Origin: Chrysochromulina tobinii
Taxonomy: Eukaryota; Haptophyta; Prymnesiales; Chrysochromulinaceae
Length of the DNA stretch: 15,112 nucleotides
Reading direction: 5' to 3'
NCBI GenBank assembly: GCA_001275005.1
Contig: JWZX01000119.1
Coordinates: forward strand, 1 to 15,112
Position numbers and translations under genes: made by a program. Shown one piece after another: positions 8,127 through 15,112 of this stretch. Under the pieces are notes generated by a model. The model saw nothing but the letters and a program-made list of their open reading frames with translations. It was not told the DNA's origin and ran no database searches. Every line of letters starts with the position of its first letter. Position 1 is the first letter of the stretch.

Positions 8127-9464
8127 TTGCGAAACGACCGAAAGTGCAAAGTCGTGGTGATGTCGAACCACGTGTGGTTGCGTCCGGGTTTCACCTCGTG
8201 CGACGTGGCGAGAGAGGTCGCCGCCGCAGTGATTGAGGAGGGCACCATGAGTAGCTTACTGGCCTGCAAATACTATGCCCAAGGTTATTGCCAGTTCGGC
8301 ACACATTGCCATTACGCGCACGATGACTGGACCGCGGAGAAGCGAGTGGCAACATCACACAGCGCTTCTGCTGCATGCATGACTGCACTGCGTACCAAGA
8401 GTAGACTACCGGTTTGCAAGTATTTTGCCCAAGGCCATTGCCATTTCGGTGCGCATTGTCGATTTGCTCACGATCCTACAGTTGCGCAGGATTCCGATGC
8501 CTTAAAGCAAGCCGAGCCGGCCAAAAAGAAGTCTCGCACCTTGCTCTTCAGTGGCGCCGAACCTCCAGCCGCCGCCGCCGTGACGAAAGCTGCCAGCAGT
8601 ATCAGTGTGGCCTCAAGCACGGTGCCGACTCCGCGACAAGGTGCTGCCAGCAGTATCAGTGTGGCCTCAAGCACGGTGCCGACTCCGCGACATGGTGCTG
8701 CCAGCAGTATCAGTGTGGCCTCAAGCACGGTGCCGACTCCGCGACAAGTCCATCGCTGCTGCGGGAGCCAGTGCCCAAACGACGCCGGAACGAGGTGTTC
8801 ACATCACCGCTGCGGCAAATGCTGCTCGGATCTCAGCTTACGTCTCGGTATGGGTTGCGCAGAGCACAGGCAGAGGCGGCTCATTGATTTCGGCCGCGAG
8901 GAAATCATCGACGAGCTTGGTCTGGCCCATGGGCATTTCGACGAAGAATACGACTTTATGTATGAGGGCGACGTGTCGAGCGGCTCGCGCAAGCGCATGC
9001 GCGGTGGTGAGGAATTCATCTGGCCTGCTGGCTGGAGGAAGCTTGCACTCTGTGTCACCAAAAGGTATCATTCTAACGATCGAGATGGCAATCCATGGCT
9101 CGATCGCGATCAGGGATGGCCAGTTGCGTTTCACGGCACATCGGGCAGCCATGTCCGAGGCATCAGGGATATCGTGTGCAATGGATTTCTTCCCCGCGGA
9201 GGAGAGAGCACGCCACGCAACGGCGAGATCTTCGGAGTGGGCATCTACTGCACGCCCGATCCTAAATTTGCCGCCAAGTACGCTTCGAACGAGCCGCTGG
9301 TCACGTCGAGCGGTCTGAAGCTCGAGATCGTGTTCCAGGTGCGCGTGCGCCCAGGGGGATACGAAGAGCACGCGCATAAGCACGGACGTTGTTGGGTGAT
9401 AAAGCGCAAGGAAGACATTCGGCCGTGTGGCATTCTGCTGCGCGAGGTGCGTGGCGCGAGGTAG
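8127..9464 (+). CDS. Tandem CCCH zinc-finger protein with PARP-like C-terminal domain
   Basis: The gene reads as a single exon of 445 residues. Met 8247, just before the first finger, is an alternative start (405 residues). Two CCCH fingers of spacing C-x7-C-x5-C-x3-H lie at 47-65 and 97-115; both read CKY(Y/F)AQG(Y/H)C and likely bind RNA. An 18-residue repeat occurs three times at 155-208. A Cys/His cluster follows (CCGSQC...RCSHHRCGKCC...CAEH, 211-247). The C-terminal 160 residues contain GWPVAFHGT (330-338), GVGIYCTPDPKFAAKYA (370-386), VFQVRVRPGG and EDIRPCGIL. These match an ADP-ribosyltransferase-like fold, with H336 and Y374 or Y385 in place of the PARP His and Tyr; the catalytic Glu is not obvious. 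By analogy with CCCH-PARP proteins of animals it may act on RNA or in stress or antiviral responses, but that is inference. Confidence 0.8.
   Translation: MRNDRKCKVVVMSNHVWLRPGFTSCDVAREVAAAVIEEGTMSSLLACKYYAQGYCQFGTHCHYAHDDWTAEKRVATSHSASAACMTALRTKSRLPVCKYFAQGHCHFGAHCRFAHDPTVAQDSDALKQAEPAKKKSRTLLFSGAEPPAAAAVTKAASSISVASSTVPTPRQGAASSISVASSTVPTPRHGAASSISVASSTVPTPRQVHRCCGSQCPNDAGTRCSHHRCGKCCSDLSLRLGMGCAEHRQRRLIDFGREEIIDELGLAHGHFDEEYDFMYEGDVSSGSRKRMRGGEEFIWPAGWRKLALCVTKRYHSNDRDGNPWLDRDQGWPVAFHGTSGSHVRGIRDIVCNGFLPRGGESTPRNGEIFGVGIYCTPDPKFAAKYASNEPLVTSSGLKLEIVFQVRVRPGGYEEHAHKHGRCWVIKRKEDIRPCGILLREVRGAR
8589..8750 (+). repeat. Three 54-bp coding tandem repeats
   Basis: Copies start at 8589, 8643 and 8697. 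The first two differ by one base, and the third departs only in its last two bases. Each encodes AASSISVASSTVPTPRQG, a Ser/Thr/Pro-rich unit between the zinc fingers and the Cys/His cluster. The near-identity implies recent expansion, and copy number may vary between strains. Confidence 0.95.
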
Positions 9465-9616
9465 CTGGTACGGAATTTCCCTGCCGGGAGTCACTCTTCA
9501 GTCACAGTCTTCTTCCGCGGTCCTGCCTCGGGTTGGCGGGTTGTTAGCGGGGCGAGCTCCCGGGTGCTGGCCCTGATGGGTTGAATGGAAGGGTGATGAT
9601 GTGAGTCAGCAATGAA

Positions 9617-9623
9617 TATAAAA
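9617..9623 (+). promoter_or_regulatory. TATA-like box in the convergent intergenic region
   Basis: TATAAAA lies on the plus strand in the 265-bp gap between two converging genes. No plus-strand gene starts downstream before 11964. If used, it would give a transcript antisense to the J-domain gene. A chance match is possible. Confidence 0.25.
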
Positions 9624-9729
9624 CATCGCGCGCAGTGTCCATCCACTCCACAGTCAGTCAGTCCAGGACGCCGTCTCTATCTCGTGACTCTCTATCTCTC
9701 AGATTCTCAGAATGGAAGGTCCACCCGTG

Positions 9730-10967
9730 TTAATCCTTGGACGAGGAGCGCACCACATTCCTCGTGACGAACTCCTGCGTGACGCCGGTTGCCATGGGCG
9801 TGACGCCCACTCGCCAACCGCCGTTGTCGTACGGCACCTCCTGCTCGGGGCGCGGCTTGCCCAGAGGAGCTAGCGCCTCTTTACTTAAGGCTCCTGAGAA
9901 GTCCACCCGGGCCTTGCCGCCGATGCGCTGGTAAAACGAGCCCGCGTTGGCCGAGCCCTGGCCGCCGCCCAGCTCCTGGTACGCCTCCTGCACCTTGTGC
10001 ATCTGCTCGCTCGCTTTGGCGGCGCCTGCCTCATCGCCGATGAACATGTCCGGGTGCAGCTGCTGCATAAACTTGCGGTGCGCCATCTTGATCTCCTTCA
10101 TGCTCGCGCCAGACTCGATGCCGAGCGTCCTCGCCGCATCCGCGCGCCGCTCCGACCGCCCTTGCAAGCCCTGCGAACATTCCGAGCACGCGCACGCACG
10201 ATCAGGCGTCACGAGTCCCGAATCAGGTTGGCAATCAAGAGTCGAGTACGTGCGCACGATCAGGCATCGGCATCTCGAGCGGCGAGGCGGTCGCTCACCT
10301 CGTAGACATGCTTCTCAAATGAGTCGAGAGACTCGAATGCGTATTCGATGGTCTCTCGTGGCACCTTCCGCAGCGACGGGAAGGCCTGGCAGCCGCCTTC
10401 GAGGATCTCCTTGACACTCGCGCCCACTGCGCTGGGCACCAAAGAATTTGGGTTTGCGCCGCCACTGCAGGCAAACGCGAGGAGCGCTACAGGGACCCAG
10501 TCGCAAAACTCTTTGGCATCAGGCGCCGCCGAACGAATGGTGACCGCGTACTTCGTGACTGAAACACGGCTGTCCGCTTCAACATCCGTGGCAGCCGCTG
10601 GAGATGCGGCCGCCTCGTCGCCGTCTAGCAGCTCCTCACCCTCGGCCTTGTTTTGCATGTTCTTGAGCACTTCGATATCGTCGTACGCCTGCATCGCCTT
10701 CTTTAGCAGCTGCTCAGGCGTGGGACCGGAGGCTACTGCAAGCGAGGAGCCAGCTTTGCCAAAACCACTGCCAGCAGCACCAGCCGCCTTGGCCTTTGCC
10801 GCCGGCTTCTTCACGGCGAGCACGATCGCCGGCAGCCGGCACGTGTGCTGCTGCACGCGCAGGCCGACGGACGCGTGATATGGCGTGCTCGGTGGCACGA
10901 TCACGAGCAGCAACAGCGCTGTGTTTGAGACACGCCTCATCAGAATTGTCGACTTGCGGCAGAGCAC
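9730..10967 (-). CDS. Plastid-targeted protein with C-terminal J domain
   Basis: Exons 10967-10299 and 10170-9730 join in phase 0 to 369 residues. The N-terminus has a hydrophobic leader (STILMRRVSNTALLLLVIVPP) then a basic, Ala-rich stretch (KKPAAKAKAAGAAGSGFGK). This resembles the two-part signal of secondary plastids, though a secreted or ER product is possible. Residues about 75-223 include an acidic Ala-rich linker and an unrecognised conserved-looking domain (CDWVPVALLAFACSGG...FPSLRKVPRETIEYAFESLDSFEKHVYE). The J domain follows at about 233-291, with HPD at 262-264, the site that stimulates Hsp70 ATPase. The tail (QRIGGKARVDFSGALSKE) is unassigned. A J domain near the C-terminus after a plastid leader suggests an Hsp70 co-chaperone for one client rather than a general DnaJ. 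The gene converges on the CCCH gene. Confidence 0.8.
10171..10298 (-). other. Intron of the J-domain gene, with 13-bp direct repeats
   Basis: The donor is GAG then GTGAGCGA, and the acceptor is TGTTCGCAG before GGCTTGCAAG. Splicing removes 128 nt in phase 0 and joins FEKHVYE to GLQGRSERRADAARTLG, linking two frames that are otherwise separate ORFs. Inside the intron the 13-mer CGCACGATCAGGC (plus strand) occurs at 10195-10207 and 10253-10265. Confidence 0.8.
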
Positions 10968-11090
10968 CGCGACGTCGTTACCTGCGGCCTCCCGCGGTGA
11001 TTCGACTCTCCAACTTTGAGATCACCGCGCACACTTTTAGTCGACAGGCACCTCTCTCCTCTTCTCTCTGGTGTATGGTATCTGGTCTCG

Positions 11091-11803
11091 CTAGACGTTG
11101 TCGAGCTGCGAAGCAGGCGAGGCACGAGGAGAGTGAGAGCAGTAGGCACGCAAGAATGTGAGACGACGCGAGCCACAGAGTGGGAGTCGGCATGAGCAAC
11201 AGAGTGTGAGGCTCCGAGCGCGCGCGCCTGCTCCTTGACTTTACTGAGGCTCGCGAGCATCGCCTCCAGCTGCTCTTTGCTCATCTCAACGTTCACCTCC
11301 TTCGCAGCCTTGCCAGGGCCTTCGCCCAGGACGAGGCTGAGAAGCATCGCCGGCACGGCGACGCTGCTCCCGTTGGCCGCTGGCTTGCGGTACACCTGCC
11401 AGCTCATCTGATTCAGCTTGGGCATCGTCGAGACGCCGCCCAGGGCCAGGCTCTCAGCACGAAACTGCTCATATCGGTGGAGCAGCACGCGCCCGAGCAG
11501 CTTTTGAAGCTGCTGCGCCTCTTCAGTCTCCGGAAGGTCGCCGAAGAGGGTGGCGATTTTCTCCGCATCCGCCGCCCTTCGGTACACGGCCTCGGTGACG
11601 AGGTTTGCGCCCGCCTGCTGCAGCTGCGTTGCCTCCACCTCCGTGATGCCGAACGAGGCAGCAAGGTCGGCGATGCGGGCGGCGCCAGGACCCTTGAGCA
11701 GCTCGCGCTCCACGTTGCACGCGCAGAGGAACTCATCGATGGCTTGCTTCGACGTCGCCTTGAGCAGCAGCAGGAGCGGCGACGAGCCGCCTTCCGCTGA
11801 CAT
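11091..11803 (-). CDS. COMM-domain-containing protein (COMMD family)
   Basis: Exon 11803-11228 plus a 15-nt exon 11105-11091 give 196 residues, the usual COMMD length. The N-terminal helical part (AIDEFLCACNVERELL, then a run rich in Leu, Glu and Gln) is followed by the COMM domain at about 128-196: PKLNQMSWQVYRK, an alternating hydrophobic strand (VAVPAMLLSLVLGEG), EVNVEMSKEQLEAMLASL, and SKVKEQLDNV at the end. The Trp in MSWQV and the final helix are COMM features. In animals COMMD proteins form the Commander complex with CCDC22 and CCDC93 and help endosomal cargo recycling; which of the ten paralogues this matches is not clear. The gene is divergent from the oxidase, with 160 bp between start codons. 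Confidence 0.85.
11106..11227 (-). other. GC-AG intron of the COMMD gene
   Basis: The donor is GAGCAG then GCGCGCGC, and the acceptor is CTTCGCAG before CTC GAC AAC GTC TAG. Removing 122 nt in phase 0 gives the family-like ending KVKEQLDNV and stop. Read-through instead adds about 95 residues of non-homologous sequence. The donor matches that of the ZIP intron. Confidence 0.75.
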
Positions 11804-11963
11804 CGGGGCGGCCGTGGCCCTTCACAAGCGGAAAACTTCGGCAAGATGTGACACAAAACACCAACCACTCAACAACGGCCACAATACATGTACCGCAAGC
11901 CCCGTGTACACGCTCGCTCGCCAATCGAGCGCTCTGAAAGAGGAAAGTGAGCACCAGGATTCA
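11804..11963. promoter_or_regulatory. Shared upstream region of the COMMD and oxidase genes
   Basis: These 160 bp lie between divergent start codons. The stretch is less GC-rich than its surroundings (ACAAAACACCAACCACTCAA around 11850-11870) and has no clear TATA box. Bidirectional promoter use is inferred from position. Confidence 0.4.
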
Positions 11964-13352
11964 ATGCAACTTCGACAGTTCGGAAGGACAGCAGCAGCGG
12001 CGCGGTCCACTAGCCTGCATCGCCGGGGCCGCCGCGGCTACAGCTCGCTGCGCATCGATGACACGCACGATCTGTTGGTCGTCGGCGGCGGCGTCATGGG
12101 AGCGTGGACCGCGATCGCGGCTCGCAAGCGCGGGGCCTCGGTCGTGCTCGCCGATCAATTCTTGCCAGCGCACGATCGCGGCTCGTCGCACGGTGACGGC
12201 CGCATATACCGGCTCGCATACACCGAGGACATTTATGTGGACATGATGCTGCGCTCTCTGCCACTCTGGCACGAGCTGCAGGACTTTGCAGGGCACGAGC
12301 TGCTCGCGCAGACGGGCGGCCTGCAGTTCGCGCCCATCGGCCGCGGAAGGCTCGACGCGCAGGTGAAGACGTACATTCGGCGCGGCATCGAGCACGAGCG
12401 CCTCTCCGCAGGCGAGTTGAACGCGCGCTTCCCGCAGTTCAAGCTTGCCGAGGGCGAAGACGAGGCGCTCTACCAGCCCGAGTTGGGCGTGCTCTTCGCG
12501 ACCAAGTGCGTTGCCGCCGCGTGGCAGTACGCCGAGCACCTCGGCGTGGCACATGTGACGCCCTTTCGCGCGGCTGCGATTCGAAGGGACGCCGGTGGCG
12601 CCGGCGGCAGGGTCGGCGAAGTGGTCGTCGAGGGCGAGGACGGCGTCGCTCTCCGGGCACGCTCGGTCGTCTTCGCGCCGGGCGCTTGGCTCAGCCCGCT
12701 CGCCCAGGCACTCTTTGGTCTCTCGGTGCCCACGCGTGTCACCGCTGAGACCGTCTGCTACTATCGGCCGACAGACGCGTCGAAGGCAGCAGGGATCGAC
12801 CATTCATTCCGTTCGATGCCGGTCTTCATTCCCGAGTATGACAATGGACTTGGCCCGTTTGGATACTACGGCCTGCCCATGATCGACGTACCCGGCATCA
12901 AGTGCTCCGCGCACTACTGCGGCCCCGTCGTGCACGCCGACCGGCGCCCTGTCGCCGCGGGCGGCACACGGACCCCGGGTCTCGTCGACGGCACGGCGGA
13001 GGCGGCGGCCGGCGCGCGCGTCCGCGCCGTCGTGGACTCGACCTCTCGCTTCGTCGCGCAATTCTTCCCACACGTCGAGCCCGAGGCCTTTCTGACCCAG
13101 AGCTGCCTGTACACGACGACGCCCGACCACGACTACATCATCTCGAGGGTGCCAGGCCAGCCGAACGTCGTCCTCGCCGGCGGCGGCTCGGGCCACGCCT
13201 TCAAGATGGGACCCGCCATCGGCGAGGGTGCGGCCGCGCTCGCGCTCGGCGACCAGGCGCCGCCTTACCGGATGGCGCAGTTCGACGTGCAGAGGCTCCT
13301 CGACCTCGGCGAGGGCGCCATGAGCCATGAGGAGAGAGCTGCGCGAAAGTGA
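11964..13352 (+). CDS. Mitochondrial FAD-dependent sarcosine oxidase-like enzyme
   Basis: The single exon encodes 462 residues. I chose Met 11964 because it starts a typical mitochondrial presequence (MQLRQFGRTAAAARSTSLHR, then RRGYSS) just before the FAD-binding fold; the frame is open upstream to 11550 but that part has no homology. DLLVVGGGVMGAWTA (37-50) is the Rossmann dinucleotide motif. SHGDGRIYRLAY (75-86) and LWHELQ match the monomeric sarcosine/pipecolate oxidase family. TQSCLYTTTPDHDYII (378-393) has the Cys (381) that carries covalent FAD in that family, and AGGGSGHAFKMGPAIGE (405-421) has the active-site Lys. The enzyme is expected to oxidise an N-methyl or cyclic amino acid (sarcosine, pipecolate or similar) to an imine with release of H2O2. 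Substrate cannot be set from sequence. The C-terminus (AARK) has no peroxisomal SKL signal, unlike animal PIPOX. Confidence 0.88.
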   Translation: MQLRQFGRTAAAARSTSLHRRGRRGYSSLRIDDTHDLLVVGGGVMGAWTAIAARKRGASVVLADQFLPAHDRGSSHGDGRIYRLAYTEDIYVDMMLRSLPLWHELQDFAGHELLAQTGGLQFAPIGRGRLDAQVKTYIRRGIEHERLSAGELNARFPQFKLAEGEDEALYQPELGVLFATKCVAAAWQYAEHLGVAHVTPFRAAAIRRDAGGAGGRVGEVVVEGEDGVALRARSVVFAPGAWLSPLAQALFGLSVPTRVTAETVCYYRPTDASKAAGIDHSFRSMPVFIPEYDNGLGPFGYYGLPMIDVPGIKCSAHYCGPVVHADRRPVAAGGTRTPGLVDGTAEAAAGARVRAVVDSTSRFVAQFFPHVEPEAFLTQSCLYTTTPDHDYIISRVPGQPNVVLAGGGSGHAFKMGPAIGEGAAALALGDQAPPYRMAQFDVQRLLDLGEGAMSHEERAARK

Positions 13353-13427
13353 TGGCGATCGTTCTCGCAGGTTCGAGTTTAGCTTCTCTGTTCACAGCAC
13401 TTTCTTTCCCTCCTTCACGCCGCGAAA

Positions 13428-14291
13428 ATGCCGAAGTCGGACGCCATTGCGGATGCGGTCCCGCCGCCTCCGACGCCCGCCTTCTTGGATGCGATTGCGC
13501 GTGCCGACATTCACCGCCAGGGCCAGCGACACTCCCAGGCAGCCGAGGCGCTCCTCGAGGCCGCAGCTCTTCAACAAGACGACCCGCGGCCCCACTTCCA
13601 GCTTGCGATGGCGCAGACAGCGGCGGGGCAACTTGAGGCGGCCGCACGCTCTGCGCTCCGCGCTGTCGAGCTCGCGCCCGCGGGCCACCTCGGGGTGCTT
13701 CCCGACGAGATCCGGGCGTCGGGCATCTCCGCGCCTCGCGGCATCTATCCGCAGCTCGGCCTTCGAGCGGCAATCATGGCCTTCGACTTGCTCTCCAAGC
13801 CCGTCGCGGACGCCGTGCCGCGGCCGATCTGGTGGAATGACAAGGAGCTCCTGCGCATGTCGGAACGCGCCCTGCAAGATTCGCCCGAGTCCCAATTCGC
13901 GGTCGCCACGCGAGTGCGGGTACTGATGGGCGTCGGCCAGCTCATGGCCGATGGCAGCCCTAGGGGCTGGTACTTGCAACAGCGCACGCCGCCTCAGCTG
14001 CGCGAGCTCGCGCGCCTGCTCAAAAAGCAGGCGACGTTTGAGCCGGCGGGCTCCCTCAAGGCTGTGCAGCAGCTCCGGAATGCCGCCACCATCCTCGAGA
14101 AGGCCATGGAGATCGAGCAGGCCGAGAGGGAGATCAGGCGCGCCGAGCAGATTGCATCTGCGACCGAGGCGCGGATCGCCTCTGCCTCGTTTGCGCGGCA
14201 GCAGCCAGATGAGCCCAACCTCGCGCTGCCGGAGCCGCCCAACCTCGGGCACCAGCCGATGGTCGAGGCCGTGCCACCGCTCCGAGCTTGA
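13428..14291 (+). CDS. TPR protein with WWND motif
   Basis: The protein has 287 residues, with a start context of GCGAAAATGC. Residues about 31-86 form one and a half tetratricopeptide repeats (HRQGQRHSQAAEALLEAAAL, FQLAMAQTAAGQLEAAARSA). A central block (RPIWWNDKELLRMSERALQD, 132-151) and a following helical part match, from memory, an uncharacterised TPR family common in haptophytes and pelagophytes; a search is needed to confirm that. Residues about 209-255 are likely coiled coil (ILEKAMEIEQAEREIRRAEQ). The tail is Pro-rich. There is no signal peptide, so the protein is probably cytosolic. It starts only 75 bp after the oxidase stop on the same strand, a tight spacing that could mean readthrough or a shared transcript, but the functions show no link. 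Confidence 0.75.
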   Translation: MPKSDAIADAVPPPPTPAFLDAIARADIHRQGQRHSQAAEALLEAAALQQDDPRPHFQLAMAQTAAGQLEAAARSALRAVELAPAGHLGVLPDEIRASGISAPRGIYPQLGLRAAIMAFDLLSKPVADAVPRPIWWNDKELLRMSERALQDSPESQFAVATRVRVLMGVGQLMADGSPRGWYLQQRTPPQLRELARLLKKQATFEPAGSLKAVQQLRNAATILEKAMEIEQAEREIRRAEQIASATEARIASASFARQQPDEPNLALPEPPNLGHQPMVEAVPPLRA

Positions 14292-14825
14292 ACCATTTGA
14301 ACCAAGAACCCTGGCGAATATGCAAGTGATCGTGGCGCGCTCGTAGTACCCGCTGCCTGCCCCTGGCGCCTCGGGGGACCGCGTCGCGCTTTCATGTATA
14401 TTTCATGTACGGGCCACAGTCCACATGCTCATCAAGGCGCATGTTCCGTTTGCAGTAACTCATGTTTTCACTGCTGCAACTGAGTTTCGCTGTTAGCATA
14501 TAACCGAACGCGAGCACTCGCGCCCTCTGGAACAACTATAGCAGTACGAGCCACCGCCACCGGCGCGACCCAGACGCCACGCGATAGCGCGCGACCCGCC
14601 GGCACCCGCGCTCAAGACCACTCTTCACACACGCAAAGACCGCGGACAGAAGGGACGACCAAGGGCTCCCGAGTCAATCTATGTAGGTCATCGGACGCGG
14701 TCGGAAGCGGTCGGACCCGTTCAGCGCGTCGGAATATCACTCGCTTGACGCGAGCGCTCGGTGCAGGGACGTAACACCGCGCCTGCACATCATGGTTCAT
14801 GCACAGGACGCAGATGAGAGCGCTC
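14292..14825. other. Convergent intergenic region
   Basis: No gene is supported. The stretch has TTCATGTA repeated 11 bp apart (14391-14398 and 14402-14409) and several GCGGTCGGA-type repeats near 14697-14715. A minus frame open over 15082-14612 contains CVLCMNHDVQARCYVP, a faint C-x2-C motif, but nothing else supports it. No RNA gene was recognised. Confidence 0.45.
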
Positions 14826-14829
14826 TCAT
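14814..14829. repeat. 16-bp perfect palindrome at the EF-hand stop codon
   Basis: ATGAGAGCGCTCTCAT is self-complementary and overlaps the stop codon (14828-14826) of the minus-strand EF-hand frame. It could form a hairpin at the end of the message or be a protein site; no evidence decides. Confidence 0.6.
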
Positions 14830-15112
14830 GTACCGGTCGACTCGCCCTCATGCACGGGTCGAAGGTCGAAGAGGGAGGGGCGGCGGCGGCGGCCCGAGGG
14901 CGAGATGACTGAGTGCGTCGAAGGCGAGATGGCCGACCGGAAGACGAGCCCCGTCCGCTTGTGGCCGAGTAGCTGCCGTCGTGCGCAGCCCAGCTGGACA
15001 ATTTTCTCAAAGTCGCGCCGCAGTTCGGCTTGGCTCGAGACCAGATCGAGGAATTCGTCAAAATCGAGGACGCCATTACCATCCCGGTCGGCGGCGCAAA
15101 AGATGGATGCGA
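14826..15112 (-). CDS. EF-hand protein, C-terminal part (partial)
   Basis: The minus strand is open from the right edge (first full codon at 15110) to TGA at 14828-14826, about 94 codons. It begins IFCAADRDGNGVLDFDEFLDLV, a complete EF-hand loop: D1, D3, N5, D9 and E12 are all present, so it should bind calcium. A charged helix follows (SSQAELRRDFEKIVQLG). The last 40 residues are Ser/Arg/Pro-rich and could instead be unspliced intron. The 5' part lies outside the window, so the full architecture (calmodulin-like or multidomain) is unknown. Confidence 0.65.
   Translation of the reverse strand, partial: ASIFCAADRDGNGVLDFDEFLDLVSSQAELRRDFEKIVQLGCARRQLLGHKRTGLVFRSAISPSTHSVISPSGRRRRPSLFDLRPVHEGESTGT

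Noticed and set aside
8589-8750. CRISPR-like array
   Set aside because: The 54-bp units are directly contiguous with no spacers, lie inside a coding frame, and the DNA is eukaryotic.
9713-9874. Short plus-strand ORF after the TATA-like box
   Set aside because: About 53 codons, antisense to the end of the J-domain gene, with no recognisable feature.
10940-11090. COMMD frame continued to 10940
   Set aside because: The sequence after 11228 is low-homology, whereas the GC-AG splice gives the family ending and length.
11550-11963. N-terminal extension of the oxidase frame
   Set aside because: It overlaps the COMMD gene on the other strand and has no homology; a mitochondrial presequence starts at 11964.
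13392-14252. Minus-strand ORF opposite the TPR gene
   Set aside because: It is Arg/Leu-rich without domains, while the plus frame has TPR helices and a recognisable WWND block.
14612-15082. Minus-strand 156-codon ORF as a gene, possibly RING-like
   Set aside because: The EF-hand loop is in another frame over the same DNA; the C-x2-C stretch lacks the remaining zinc ligands.

Overview
The window looks like nuclear DNA of a unicellular alga, most likely a haptophyte (Emiliania/Chrysochromulina/Prymnesium type) or a related chromist. The evidence is GC-rich coding sequence, short spliceosomal introns (both GT-AG and GC-AG), N-terminal signal, plastid and mitochondrial leaders, and gene families typical of such algae: beta-helix (POMP-like) proteins with proline-rich linkers, a ZIP11-type transporter, a COMM-domain protein and a TPR family with a WWND motif. 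No operons, Shine-Dalgarno sites, tRNA, rRNA, CRISPR array or intact transposon were seen. The lineage is inferred from protein style, not from a marker gene.

Layout, left to right. (1) 1-3832, minus: a large extracellular/surface protein gene running off the left edge, with cysteine-rich modules, two hydrophobic segments, an ShK-like module, a proline-rich linker, then a right-handed beta-helix domain split by two introns that share sequence and carry a repeated hairpin. (2) 4281-5256, minus: broken reading-frame pieces resembling a small secreted or single-pass membrane protein. (3) 5664-6477, minus: a sulfatase pseudogene with several frameshifts, an in-frame stop and two insertions that look like 8-bp target duplications. 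(4) 6602-7766, plus: a ZIP11-type metal transporter with a GC-AG intron. (5) 8127-9464, plus: a protein joining two CCCH zinc fingers, a 54-bp tandem repeat, a Cys/His cluster and a PARP-like C-terminal domain. (6) 9730-10967, minus: a probably plastid-targeted protein with a C-terminal J domain and one intron. (7) 11091-11803, minus: a COMM-domain protein ending in a five-codon last exon after a GC-AG intron. (8) 11964-13352, plus: a mitochondrial sarcosine-oxidase-like flavoprotein. (9) 13428-14291, plus: a TPR protein. (10) 14826-15112, minus: the 3' end of an EF-hand protein entering from the right.

These are independent eukaryotic genes, not one pathway. Two pairs are divergent with short shared upstream regions (sulfatase/ZIP, 124 bp; COMMD/oxidase, 160 bp). 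The left 6.5 kb is repeat-rich and decaying; the right 8.5 kb carries compact intact genes. The items most worth following up are the CCCH plus PARP-like fusion, the footprint-like insertions in the sulfatase, the duplicated hairpin-bearing introns, and the shared CAG/GCGCGC splice donor of two unrelated genes.
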